64,000 nt of DNA from Corallium rubrum (GCA_964035015.1 OZ036011.1:8837482-8901481), one strand, 5' to 3'. Shown: positions 1-10,325, numbered from the stretch's first letter. A program made the numbers and translations. The notes: generated by a model not told the origin, from the sequence alone.

Positions 1-88
1 ATACACGCGAGAAATGCGTATACAAACGCGAGAAATGCGTGTAAAAACGCAAAATGTGTGTAAAAACGCGAAACGTGTTATGTAATAT
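1..88. repeat. Degenerate tandem repeat of a GCGAGAAATGCGTGTAAAAAC unit (~20 bp)
   Basis: About four imperfect copies lie at the window edge. Two similar units recur at 374-416, beside USP22 exon 7, on the far side of the hairpin element at 79-373. Confidence 0.7.
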
Positions 89-373
89 ATCATACACGAG
101 GAGGAGTGTTTCATCAGGATATCCAAACACCGAGACGTTTGTTGAAAACCGAGGCGAAGCCGAGGTTTTTGAACAAACTTTGAGGTGTTTGGACTTCCTG
201 ACGAAACACTCCTCCGAGTGTATGATATAGCATCTCAAACAAATCAGTACTTTAAGAGAAAATCGAGATGAAAGTTTGCTTAATTTATGTATTTCTTCCT
301 CTGATATCCAAACCACCGAGACGGTACTGATTTCCTTTGTGTTTTCCTCATGAATTATTAATGAGTTTGAGAT
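79..373. mobile_element. Hairpin element, copy 1: 150-bp hairpin plus second stem with conserved tail
   Basis: The first hairpin (about 86-233) pairs TATCATACAC through GGAGGAGTGTTTC with its reverse complement and has the loop GAGGCGAAGCCGAGG. A second, longer-range pairing follows: CATCTCAAACAAATCAGTAC at 230-249 against GTACTGATTT and GTTTGAGATG at 322-373. Before the last arm lies the block CTCATGAATTATTAATGAG. The same plan recurs at about 46117-46415 and 53667-53996. No coding capacity is seen. Confidence 0.7.
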
Positions 374-425
374 GTATGTTAAAAACGTGAGAAATGTGTG
401 TAAAAACGTAAGGTGTGAAACACAC

Positions 426-727
426 TCTTAAATTTCTCCTGGGATTACGTTTTCCCTCTAGCAAATCAAGGCCTATAGTTTTAATACCTGATGGAGTTGG
501 ACTGGGTACTGATCCTGTTGATCCAATAAGGGTGTTATTTTTACCATTTCCGTTATTTAAAACATTTCCTAAATCTAGTGAAATATCCCAGAATGGATCA
601 ACTGTAGTTGAAACACTGTTGCACACTTGACATTTCAACTCAGATTGTAATCCACCAGTAAATATTCTATCAATAATACAATTACAATGATGGGGATTGG
701 TTGATTTCAGAGAGTCGTCTATGTCAT
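426..727 (-). CDS. USP22: USP22-like exon 7 (zinc-binding insert; 3' limit uncertain)
   Basis: Acceptor CGTTCAG|ATGAC. It encodes [20 protein letters not shown], a CxxC pair and [10 protein letters not shown], followed by a low-complexity Gly/Asn/Ser/Pro linker. The end could be AGA|GTGTGT (426) or AAAC|GTAATC (449); the next exon is outside the window. Confidence 0.85.
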
Positions 728-3700
728 CTGAACGAAAAAGTAAAATAAGCAAATATTATACCCCTCTATTCAGCTCCATCCCTCTATTAAGCCCCATCCC
801 TCTATTAAGCCTCATTCCTCTATTAAGCCTCATTCCTCTATTAAGCCTCATTCCTCTATTAAGCCTCATTCCTCTATTAAGCCTCATTCCTCTATTAAGC
901 CTCATTCCTCTATTAAGCCTCATCCCTCTATTAAGCCTCATTCCTCTATTAAGCCTCATTCCTCTATTAAGCCTCATTCCTCTATTAAGCCTCATTCCTC
1001 TATTAAACCTCATTCCTCTATTATGTCCCCTCCCTCTATTAAGCCCCCTCTCCTCTATTAAGCCCCTCCCCTCTATTAAGCCCCTCTCCTCTATTAAGCC
1101 CCTCCCTCTATTAAGCCCCTCTCCTCTATTAAGCCCCCACCCTCTATTAAGCCCCCACCCTCTATAAGCCCCTCCCCTCTATTAAGCCCCTCCCCTCTAT
1201 TTAAGCCCCTCTCCTCTATTAAGCCCCTCCCCTCTATTAAGCCCCACCCTCTATTAAGCCCCTCTCCTCTATTAAGCCACTTCCCTCTATTAAGCCACTT
1301 CCCTCTATTAAGCCCCTCTCCTCTATTAAGCCCCTCTCCTTTATTAAGCCCCTCCCTCTATTAAGCCCCTCCCCTCTATTAAGCCCCTTCCCTCTATTAA
1401 GCCCCTCCCCTCTATTTAAGCCCCTCTCCTCTATTAAGCCCCTCCCCTCTATTAAGCCCCACCCTCTATTAAGTCCCTCCCCTCTATTAAGCCCCTCTCC
1501 TCTATTAAGCCACTTCCCTCTATTAAGCCCCTCTCCTCTATTAAGCCCCTCTCCTCTATTAAGCCCCTCCCTCTATTAAGCCCCTCCCCTCTATTAAGCC
1601 CCTTCCCTCTATTAAGCCCCTCCCCTCTATTAAGCCCCTCTCCTCTATTAAGTCCCATTTCTCTATTAAGCCCCATTCCTGACCTCTATTAAGCCCCACC
1701 CTTCATTTAAGTCCCATACCTCTATTAAGCCCCTCTCTATTAAACCCTTCCCTCTATTAAGCCCCTGCCCTATATTAAGCACCATTCCTCTATTAAGCCC
1801 CATCCTTCAATTAAGCCACATCCCTCTATTAAGCCCCACCTCTCTACTAAGCCCCACCCCTCTATTAAGCCCCTTTTCTTTATTAAGCCCTCTCCCTCTA
1901 TTAAGCCCTCCCCCTATTAATCTCCTCCCTCTATTATCTAATTGTCTATCCCTATTCATCCTTCAGTTGTACAGTACAGGTATATAGTAGCTTAGTACAG
2001 ACCTAGTACATTTACCTTTACAATACTGATGAAGTACATCAAGGGCTGCAATGAAAAATTCATGTGCATCTTGTTGCTCATAGCCAGCAAGATGACGGGC
2101 ATTTGTCCACACAAGGTGAAGTAACTTGAATGGAATATGGGGAGTTCTTTCACCAGAATAAAACTAAGAGGAAATCAAAATAGTTTTAATTTTCCAGCAA
2201 GGCATATATAACATGCACAGTGATGAAAATTCACTTTTTGAAACATAAATCAGCATATTATCCCCACCATTAGAAAACACAAAAAATTAAACCGAAACTA
2301 AAAAAACAAACTTGTAACCAAGATCCGCAAGACTGTGTCCAACTTGACTACATCACAGATACTCTGAACTAGGCACATCTAATTGAACTATGTCCGAAGA
2401 TATTACAACAGTGATGGATCCAGCTTGATCTGGTGGGGGGGGGGGGTGCTGAGTGAGCAAAGTGAGATCAGGCCTGCGGTGTGGGGGGTGTGACCGAGGC
2501 AGGGTGGAGCGCCACTGAGGGAGCTATGGCATGGGTCTGGGGACACAGCCCCCAGCAGGGTCGAGGGGCTGAGCTGGTGGTGGGGCTGGGGGGTGAAGCC
2601 CACCAGAAAATTTTTTTACCTATGAATCATATGATAGCTAATATATGAATCATATATATATGAATCATATGATAGCATGAAGTTTACATGGATGGACATT
2701 GAATGAATGCATCCTTTAATGTACTTGGATTTGATAAGGCAATTGGCACCCCCCCTGCACCCCCTTGGCCAAGGTCAGGGGTGTGTGCACCCCCCTGTAA
2801 ATCCATCACTGTATTACAAACCCACAAGTCCCCAAGGTTAGACGTTGACCAAATCAAGGATCCCCAGGGTTGGATGTGTCCACCTTGACCAAATCAAGGA
2901 TTCCAAGGGGTGGGCATGTCCGCTTTGATGATGTCACAAATCCCGAAGACTGGGCATGGCCATTCGGACTATAATGTCACAAATCTGTCACAAACCCCCA
3001 GGCTTGGTATGTACTAGTCAAAATTTAGAAAAATCAAAGTTGATGCCAGAACTAACCACCAGGACCATTTTCACTGACCTTTTACCATTAAAAAATGCCC
3101 TGTGTACAAGATTTCTAAGACAACACTACATTGTGAGCAAAATATGGCAGAACTATGCACCAACCTCTTGAAACAATGAAACCATAGCACACACCACACA
3201 AGTTCCTTCTTGTTTCTTGCATTTGTGTTGATCAGCCAAAAAATAATCTCTTAATAAAGGTGTATGAGTGAACGCTTGAACTATACAGTTCATAAAACAA
3301 GTATTACCAAGATTTATTAGACCTCGAAGACCTACATTAAAAAAAACAATATTGATGAGCATAATTGAAAACTAAAATAATTATATATGCATTAATATAA
3401 GTTGCTGTATTTACTAGTTTATGTTGAGAAGTTTGTACAGGAATCAAAATATATAATTTGTTATTAAAGAGTCTAACAACTGCCCAAGCTAGGTCATGGG
3501 GTAAGAGTGTTTTATTTTATTTTAATATTTACCGTACTATTGTAATGAAATGCCTGTACTTACTTTTTTTTCAGAAATACATTTTACTAACATTTTTTTC
3601 CATCCATAACATATTTTTAGGAAAAATCAAGAACTCAACAATATGTATGTTCATTAAAGTCAGTACACTGGCACTTTCAAGCATGCACCCCACCCAGGCC

Positions 3701-5886
3701 CGCACAGAGACTATTAAAGTGGGCCAGGGGCAAAATAAAGAATTGGGGCCCCCCTTGCAAAAATTTCGCATGCCATTTGACAGCATTTATAATTAGGGGG
3801 GCCCTCTCGAGCTGGGGGGCCCAGGGCAAATTGCCCCAGTTGCCCTCCCCTCTGGGTGGGCCTGACCCCACCTCCACCCAAAACCTGGAGTTGACACAAT
3901 GGGTGAGTGTATGTGCAATCTTGCAGTTATGAATATTACATCATTGATGTCAGCAATATAATACCTATTATTGAATTATCACATATTCTCTGATATTTCA
4001 CATTTCTTTTCAATAATTCGACATCTTTTCTGCCAGGCAACCAACTTTCATAAAGAGCAATCTTATTTCCTATATCAAAATGAAGATTATTGACAATATG
4101 ACAGTGTTGCTTGCTAGTTTATATAAACTTTTGGTTTGCTGTTTTCTACAGTTATAGAAACATGGCTTTTGGCCAATCACCTCATGCATTTTCATCATGT
4201 CTTTGTAACAGTCCAGTGTGCATTCCGAGGCCCTCCTGCCGGAGAAATGTGGCAGGAAGCTGCCTTTTGGAAATTGCTGCCCAGGGATTATGGGTAGATG
4301 GTTTCAAGCCAGAATGGCTGGTGGCAAACTATTTCATGGAATTCTTAAGTATATGAAATTAATGGCAAGCTAACATTGGCAGACACTGCAGAATAACACA
4401 ACTGCATAAGTGATCAATCAATGTGACTACATAATTTTAAGTGTCTGATGGCTGACGCATTTTTTATTGATCACTTTTTTTTTCGGCAAGGGCTAGACTG
4501 GCGGACTCTGGATATTTCCAAAATGCTGGTGGAAAAATCTGGCAGGGAAAATTTATGGAATGCACACTGGGTAACAGTTTGCCCATCTGTCTTCCACACA
4601 ACATCAGACAACCAGAGACATGGGGCAAAATGGTCATTTAAGGCCCCTGAAATACAACAAAGCCCTGTCCACTTTAATACAGGGATGACTGGGAGTATGC
4701 CTGTCAAGGAAATTTTTGAATTCTTGCATTTCTGAAAAGGTGTTTCCTGCATTTTGCATGACTGTAAATTCTTTGTAATATACTATTTTATACTTAATGT
4801 TAATTTTTAATCTTAAATGAGGGCGACTAAGTTTATCAGTATTTTGAAATACTGTCAAGGGCCATAATCAAGTGGAAAGCGGCCCCTCTAGTTTACTGTA
4901 GGTTGACTATTTGGTCTCTGAAAAGGTATTTCCTGCATTTTGAGTGCACTACTCTCATTATTTTAACCATTGGTGCTGAGCTGGATTTCTATTCTTTTTA
5001 TCCCTGAGGTCCCATATTGTGAGGCCCTGAGGCAAATTGCCCCTTGTAAAAAAAAACACAATCCTGACTGCAAGTAGAATATAAAATATGTTAATATGAT
5101 GGAATTCAATTTTCATAATTTTTTCTTTTTACAAACTTTGTGAACTCTAATAATTCGGTTTCCAATAAAGAGATTTTAATTAATTGATGCCAACCCACCA
5201 ATGAGGTGAGTCACTCAGGTTACATATTAACCCAACAATAACAAACTTTTGAATGGACGCAAAAGTGAAAGAGAATTTGATATAAACCAAACACCAAAAA
5301 AAACAAGACTTCCACGACACCACAAAGCCCTAGAAAAAATTAGGACACTAAAACGTTATATACATACCTATGGATCTCCATCCTTTGGCCTTCTCTTCGC
5401 TGAGAATTTTCTCAAGTAGCTCTTCATAAACATAATCGCCACACGCAAAACAGTACACTACACCAAACGTCAAGTCAACGGCTAAAAGAGGATTCAAAAT
5501 GAAAGACAAGTTGAAGGGCAAAGAATACTTTCAGTAAGGTTTAATACAATAAGCAAACTCACCAAGGGAATGATTGGTTTTTTCAGAATGTTCATGAATA
5601 TGTTTGCTGCCCGAGTAACAACCGAAATATACACAAAACAGACAAGAGTGAAGGCGGTCGGAGTTCGTCCCGCATTCGTGGCACGAACAAGATACCTAAA
5701 GAAAGCAAAGAGAAGTTCTTCAACGAGCCCCACGTCCTCTGGTTGGGAAGCAAACCGTGCAGAAACGGCTCTAACCTTCCTTCGCCGGGCCTCCCTCGAC
5801 GAACAGACAATAAACCAGGCACAAATTTTACGATACGTCGGTAAACCGTCTTTCGTGAACTCCACTAAATGGCTACAAGACGCCAT
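426..5886 (-). CDS. USP22: USP22-type ubiquitin-specific protease, N-terminal part (3' exons off the left edge)
   Basis: Seven coding exons can be joined in phase: 5776-5886, 5563-5695, 5368-5481, 3965-4069, 3165-3331, 2016-2163 and 426-727, giving about 360 residues. Exons 1-3 encode a ZnF-UBP domain with Cys/His pairs such as CHECG, FGC and HIHEH. Exons 5-7 begin the peptidase: the catalytic box GNTCFMN has its nucleophile at about Cys166, exon 6 has QQDAHEF, and exon 7 has a CxxC of the zinc-binding insert followed by [14 protein letters not shown]. Order and sequence match the USP22/USP27X/USP51/Ubp8 family, the deubiquitinase of the SAGA coactivator that removes ubiquitin from histones H2B and H2A in the nucleus. 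The His/Asp half of the catalytic domain should lie left of position 1. The last donor is uncertain (426 or 449). Introns hold a minisatellite and dispersed repeats but no break in the reading frame. Confidence 0.93.
752..1932. repeat. 17-18 bp minisatellite, CCTCTATTAAGCC core, ~65 copies
   Basis: The array lies in intron 6 of the USP22-like gene. The left third is homogeneous (CTCATTCCTCTATTAAGC), while the right two thirds carry a variant CCCCTC spacer and single-base indels. It fills most of the 1288-bp intron. Confidence 0.95.
2016..2163 (-). CDS. USP22: USP22-like exon 6 (QQDAHEF box)
   Basis: Acceptor CTCTTAG|TTTT, donor AAAG|GTAAAT. It encodes [19 protein letters not shown] and [19 protein letters not shown], both invariant stretches of USP22 relatives. 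Confidence 0.94.
2164..3164. other. USP22-like intron 5: G-rich block and short tandem units
   Basis: A GC-rich repeat-like block occupies about 2430-2610, with a poly-G run at 2434-2446. Roughly three degenerate ~50-bp units containing GACCAAATCAAGGAT lie at 2840-3000. No coding signal is seen. Confidence 0.6.
3165..3331 (-). CDS. USP22: USP22-like exon 5 (catalytic Cys box)
   Basis: Acceptor AATGTAG|GTCTT. It encodes [16 protein letters not shown], the Cys box of USP peptidases, and ends SLFQE at the donor GAG|GTTGGT. The nucleophile cysteine is present. Confidence 0.95.
3690..3895. repeat. Dispersed G/C-run repeat in USP22-like intron 4
   Basis: The block contains GGGGGGCCC runs and resembles blocks at about 38030-38400 and 51980-52400, which share the nearby phrase ATTTCCTGCATT. 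It is probably an old non-autonomous element. Confidence 0.5.
3965..4069 (-). CDS. USP22: USP22-like exon 4 (linker)
   Basis: This short exon was found by homology because it lacks its own start. Acceptor GATATAG|GAAAT, donor ATAG|GTATTA. It encodes a linker with W(L)[12 protein letters not shown], matching the WEPTKRELELLKHNPKRRK linker before the peptidase domain. It joins both neighbours in phase. Confidence 0.82.
4070..5367. other. USP22-like intron 3, no gene seen
   Basis: The intron contains repeats of the ATTTCCTGCATTTTG phrase at about 4742 and 4927. The short ORFs here show no family resemblance. Confidence 0.6.
5368..5481 (-). CDS. USP22: USP22-like exon 3
   Basis: The exon encodes [18 protein letters not shown] and then a charged helix ending KAKGWRSI. 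Intron 2 before it is only 81 bp (5482-5562). Donor ATAG|GTATGT. Confidence 0.9.
5563..5695 (-). CDS. USP22: USP22-like exon 2 (ZnF-UBP core)
   Basis: Acceptor CTTTAG|G and donor CTTG|GTGAG. It encodes [18 protein letters not shown] then FGC and HIHEH, the zinc ligands of the ZnF-UBP fold. It joins exon 3 through a split Ala codon. Confidence 0.9.
5776..5886 (-). CDS. USP22: USP22-like exon 1
   Basis: The ATG at 5884-5886 opens [10 protein letters not shown] and the exon runs in phase 0 to the donor AAG|GTTAGA. The [11 protein letters not shown] end matches the family's CSSDGxRKRKV region. No in-frame upstream coding sequence is needed, so this is taken as the start. Confidence 0.88.
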
Positions 5887-6515
5887 ATTTTGATAACCTA
5901 GGAAGTTAGCGTTGTACTTCTGGTGACAGTGTACCGCTAAAGCGGCGAAAAAGCAAGCTTTTTGTCATTTGTTCAAAGGTTTCTTTGGTCTGTCAAGAAA
6001 GTTTATATACGAACAGGAAACACAGAAGATCGGGGAAAACATGTGGAGTGCGCAGAACCACCAGATTCAAACTACTGCGCACTATTGAAAGGTCAAGGTC
6101 ACCTATTCCAAGAGACCGCAGAAATGCTATGACAATTTCCGGTGAAATTCCTTTACATTTTACATGTAATATCAGAATTTCATTTTTTTAAGTATTAAAA
6201 TAATATAGTTCCTAGTCACGTTGAATAAGCAGACATGTTCTATTTTCCCAATCACAAAAATTTAAAACTAGATAAATTATAAACTTTAGTATAACTTATT
6301 AAAAATTCAAATGAGTTTTTGCCCTGTCGAATACTGTGTGGCCCGTAAGTGTCACATTGAATTCATTGAAAGGCATTTGTGCACCTCCCCCCACTACCTC
6401 AAATGAGATTTGTCAATTCCAATTCTAATCATTCTTAATCCTGGTCATAAATTATGTATTGTAATATTGATAAATTTTGAAGCTTCAACAGTCCAACTTA
6501 CATCTTTGAAAGTTT
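5887..6515. other. Upstream of the USP22-like gene; nothing recognised
   Basis: The stretch holds the presumed promoter of the minus-strand gene. No TATA box or other decisive motif could be placed, and the rest is AT-rich unique-looking sequence. Confidence 0.5.
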
Positions 6516-6531
6516 TCATGGCGATAATGTA

Positions 6532-6668
6532 ATATAAATAAGTTTTGTGGGAACACCAGTAAAATATTTCTTTGCTAATATTTTTTTGCTCTGATGAAGA
6601 CCTGAGTCAACAGGCCGAAAGCTTAGCAAAGAAATATTTTACGTGGTGTTTCCACAAAACTTATTCAT
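6532..6668. mobile_element. Palindromic element with a hammerhead-like centre
   Basis: Arms ATAAGTTTTGTGGGAACACC / GGTGTTTCCACAAAACTTAT and an inner AAATATTTCTTTGCTAA / TTAGCAAAGAAATATTT flank the centre. A left-half copy recurs at about 36246-36345 inside NTAN1 intron 1. Confidence 0.75.
6581..6636 (+). ncRNA. Hammerhead-ribozyme-like motif
   Basis: CTGATGA at 6591-6597 is followed by stem GACCTG / CAGGCC (6599-6604 / 6611-6616, one mismatch, loop AGTCAA), GAAA at 6617-6620, then GCTT and AGCAAA (6625-6630), which pairs with TTTGCT (6585-6590) as helix I. This matches the core order of a minimal hammerhead with almost no helix III. Cleavage activity is not shown and the NUH site would be a weak CUU. 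Confidence 0.4.
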
Positions 6669-6907
6669 AGTTCAACTTACGTCGGTCTTGCAAAATGCCT
6701 TGTTGGCGATGTATCTTGATCGTTGATCTTGTTGGTTGAGGAGGGGAAATTAGAAGACAAAGAAATCCTTTGTCTTCTTCTAAATTTCCCACTTGCATAT
6801 ATTTTCCCTCATCAACATGCACGGGAAAATTGGATGCAACTTCTCTGATCAACCGTGTAAATTTCCTGTCGGTAAGATTCTCAAAGTTTTCCTCGGCGAT
6901 CATAATA

Positions 6908-7075
6908 TTACAAACTAATAACAGGACTTTTCGGGAAATTAGCAATTAAATTTCCCCTTTGCCTCGGGAAGATTTGTAAAAGTCCTCAGGCATGCGGCCC
7001 TCAGACTTTCACAAATCTTTCCTCGGCGGCGGGGAAATTTAATCGCTAATTTCCCTCAAGTCATGTTATTACTTA
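6908..7075. mobile_element. Long imperfect hairpin with GGGAAATT arms
   Basis: GGGAAATTAGCAATTAAATT near 6930 pairs with AATTTAATCGCTAATTTCCC near 7040; an inner arm AAGATTTGT / ACAAATCTT lies nearer the centre. The loop contains CCTCAGGCATGCGGCCCTCAG. It is one of a cluster of such hairpins between 6.5 and 9.7 kb. Confidence 0.65.
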
Positions 7076-7083
7076 TAAATATA

Positions 7084-7236
7084 TAGAGGATATTACACGG
7101 TGGTGCGAAGATATGGATTTTATCTTCGAGTGATGAAAACAATATTTTACGAATGAGCGTAGCGAATGAGTAAAATATCGTTCTTACCACGAGAAGATAA
7201 AATTCATATCTTCAAGCCAGCGTGTAATTTAGATTC
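7084..7236. mobile_element. Long imperfect hairpin (GATATTACACG arms)
   Basis: Outer arm ATTACACG / CGTGTAAT, middle arm ATTTTATCTTC / GAAGATAAAAT and inner arm ATATTTTA / TAAAATAT surround a loop with two ACGAATGAG-like repeats. Confidence 0.65.
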
Positions 7237-7489
7237 ATGCAAAAAGAGGTAAGATTCTTAATGACGTCATTGATATCTTCACTAGTGAGGATATGGAAAA
7301 TATGACACTGCATATTCTCTAGTAAAACACTCGCATCTATATAATAAAAGATAAAACACAATCCGAAGACGAACATCTTGAAAACCCAAGATATGGATCA
7401 AGACAAAACAAAGAAAAAATTAAATTGTCTAAACTATAAGTTATAACTTTATTCCGTATTAATTTATTATTGAGTCGGTTTTCTTTGTT

Positions 7490-7692
7490 CTTTCGAGGGC
7501 TTTATATCGCATAAAGCCCTTGAATACTAAAAAAACTAGGAAAATCTTTGTCCAAGGTAGAAAAAAAGACAAAACTTTGTTGGAAAACCTCCTCAATACT
7601 AAATTAAGTCAGATAAATCCCTCGAACGTCGGGATTTATGCGATATAAAGCCCTCGGACGCCTCGTTCTCGGGATTTATCTATTACTTAACA
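7490..7692. mobile_element. Hairpin element with GGGATTTAT / ATAAAGCCC arms
   Basis: GCTTTATATCGCATAAAGCCC at about 7500-7520 is itself palindromic and recurs inverted near 7640-7665. AGATAAATCCC at 7611 pairs with GGGATTTATCT at 7672. Confidence 0.55.
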
Positions 7693-8014
7693 CTCCCTAG
7701 AGATCCAGTAAGGACCATCCGCAGTGGTACAGATGAAGCACTCCTTGCGACCAATCTCGTTAAGCGACTAGTTCTCACAATGACCAACCCTTATGAGAGC
7801 TTGAATTGCATTTTAATCTGATAAATTATAATTTGGCAAGAGCAAAAGGAACGAAAAACTACATTAATAGAGTGGCAAAGAAAATACACATAATTGCTAT
7901 TGTATTTCAAAACTCTTGGTTGATTAGGACGAATGTGATACAAACATGCATAAACCGGAATTAGAGTGTTGTTGCCTGAAGAATAGTGCATGTATGTGAG
8001 AAACATTGTTGCAC

Positions 8015-8112
8015 CAACATATATATTGTTCATTATTGTTTCTACAATATTGTTGATAATTGTTTCTACAATATTGTTCATCATTGTTTCTACAATATTG
8101 TTGATCGTTGTC
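8015..8112. repeat. ~27-bp tandem repeat (TTGTTTCTACAATATTGTT)
   Basis: About three and a half copies are present; isolated relatives occur at 9460-9500. Confidence 0.7.
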
Positions 8113-8114
8113 AT

Positions 8115-9455
8115 TACAGTAAAAACCCGCGTATAAGAACCTACAATCAGTGACAAAAGTGTTGAGACACTTCAACTTAAAAAGCAACATTTTCCGTTTT
8201 ATGTTCCCAGGCCCCCCTGTTCAATGTTGGTGACTATTAAAGTGCTCATTTTCACGTTCACAGCGTCCCTTATTTCCTAGTCAACATTGTCAAGGGAGGG
8301 GGAGGGAGGGATAAACTCTATCACGAGAAAAAATATAAAATGTATCAAGTTAACCTACAAACACGAAGTGTCCCAAGGTATTTTGTCACTGATTGTAGGT
8401 TTCTTCAAGTTAGCCTAAAAAGGTTCTTATATATTTGGTGTGTATAGTGAGAATTTAGGCTATTTATGTTCTTAAATAAGTTCTTATTTTCTTAAGAGAA
8501 AAATACTTGTCGGTCAATGTCCACACTTGTCCACACTACACCTTTTTCAGGTCAAATTCAGAAACTTCCAAACGAATTTCAGACACTTCCAAATGATATT
8601 CAGATTGTCCAAATGAATTTCAGACATTTCCAAATGATATTCAAATTTTCCAAATGATATTCAGACATTTTCAAATGAATTTCAGACATTTCCAAATGAT
8701 ATTCAGACATTTCCAAAATGAAGCGAGAGGCTAAAGTTCGCTTGAACAGTAAATAGTTCGGATCAGCTGAGGGAACACATATACCTTTTTTGCCCTGCAT
8801 TACTCAATAAAAAACATTCAATTGCACTCGTTGAAATAACAACATCACTTTATTATTAGCGCGAAACGACATTCAATACCGCTTCTGTAACATATCAATA
8901 GCATTGATTACATAAAGTGCTATTTTTATTTCAATAAGTGCACTTGAATGTTTTTCATTGAGTAATGCAGGGCAAAAAAGGTATATGTGTTCCCTCAGCT
9001 GATCCGAACTATTTACTGTGCAAGCCTCTCGCTTCATTTTGGAAATGTCTGAATATCATTTGGAAATGTCTGAATATCATTTGGAAAATCTGAATATCAT
9101 TTGGAAATTTCTGAAATTCACTTGAATTATCTGAAATTCACTTGGAAAGTTCTGAAATTGATCTGAATTATCTGAAGTTCGTTTGGAAGTTTCTGAATTT
9201 GACCTGAAAAAGGTGTAGTTGATAACTGTTACTGTTATTGATAAGAGTCTGTAGTGTACTCACAGAAACGATATAAAATTTATAAACAGTGTATAGAGGC
9301 AATTATTTGTGCACAGTATGTCAAATTTCTACATTGAAATTACAAGAGATCTTACACAGTTCCTGATTTCCCAAATAGGAACCTATCTTAATTTTAGGCT
9401 CAACAGGTTCTTATAATAGGGGCTTAAATGTCAAAATTTTAGCCTACAGGTTCTG
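8115..9455. mobile_element. DNA-element remnant with CAGTAAAAACCCGCGTATAAGAACC ends, containing a nested long inverted repeat
   Basis: The phrase GTATAAGAACCTACAATCAG (8132-8151) recurs inverted near 8389-8405, and AGGTTCTTATAATAGG lies near 9409. A related end, GTAAAAACCTGTGTGTAAGAACC, occurs at 11597. The inner inverted repeat 8535-9219 is described separately. Confidence 0.5.
8535..9219. mobile_element. Foldback element with ~290-bp arms
   Basis: CTACACCTTTTTCAGGTCAA at 8535 is answered by TTGACCTGAAAAAGGTGTAG ending near 9219. The arms continue through TTCGGATCAGCTGAGGGAAC and TGCATTACTCAAT. Each arm carries a degenerate ~20-bp tandem repeat, CATTTCCAAATGATATTCAGA, with different copy numbers on the two sides. 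The spacer is about 90 bp. Confidence 0.85.
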
Positions 9456-9529
9456 TATTGGTTCTACAATATTGTTCTTCATTATTTAAACAATATTGTT
9501 CAGCAACGTGGAATATGCAAAATTTGTAT

Positions 9530-9695
9530 TGAAGTAATATATCAACAACGAGTTTGAGTGTTTCATCAGGGGATCCAAACACGAGAAAACATGATGAAAG
9601 CACGAGGCCGAAGGCCGAGTGGTTTTATTGTTTTCGAGTGTTTGGATTCCCCTGATGAAACACGATAAACGAGTTGTTGATATGGCATCTCAATC
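9530..9695. mobile_element. Hairpin element, copy 2 (same subfamily as the one at 79)
   Basis: Arms ATATCAACAACGAG...GTGTTTCATCAGG..ATCCAAACACGAG and their complement; loop GAGGCCGAAGGCCGAG. The central arm GTGTTTCATCAGG / ATCCAAACAC is shared with the copy at 79-233. The downstream CATCTC arm is present but the CTCATGAATTATTAATGAG block was not found, so the tail is probably lost. Confidence 0.7.
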
Positions 9696-9859
9696 GAGCG
9701 ATTTCAATTACAAAATACAATTAAAATAAACCCTCAAGAGATTTTATTCTTGAGTGTGTGTAAAATTTATTCATACAGCAACTTGTTTATTTTGCATAGA
9801 TAATTAAGATCTTAAGAATTGGATGAACACCGGTTTTCATCTAATATCTTGGGCTCTAC

Positions 9860-10325
9860 TGCAGCGGTCAATATCTCCTGAACCATTTGGTGTATTCCAA
9901 CGAAACTTTTACAGGTGGATGGTATGCCTTGTTCAAGTATGTGTTACACTTATCTTGTCATGGCAACAAATTATGACGTCGTTATGACGTCATTAATTGC
10001 AAAAATCCCGGATTTTTAGAATTTCCAAAATTATTTTTCTTATTGTAATTTTTAGCTTTTTTGTTAACATAAAAAAGGTAGTATATCAAAAAAATAGTTT
10101 CTCTTTATTAGAAAGTGCTTACTTTTATTGTAACTATTATAAAAGAAAACATAAGAAAAATGGTCTGCTGAAATTTAGTGTTGGTAGGTGTTCACGACTA
10201 CGCTGTAACTTATTTTTGGCGTAATATTTTTTCACCAAATTTTCCACACATAAAGCCCATTTAGAAAAAGTCATAAAATGTCAGAACCATACCTGCACTG
10301 GTTTAGGAGATATTAACTTTAATGT
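9860..10325 (-). repeat. Dispersed ~470-bp repeat, copy 1
   Basis: It matches the reverse complement of about 51380-51845: CCTTGTTCAAGTATGTGTTACACTTATCTTGTCATGGCAACAAATTATGACGTC and the further GTGTTCACGACT region are shared with moderate divergence. The poly-C/poly-G caps of the other copy are missing here. Confidence 0.8.

Noticed and set aside
5570-5893. 107-codon plus-strand ORF
   Set aside because: It is a shadow of USP22-like exons 1 and 2.
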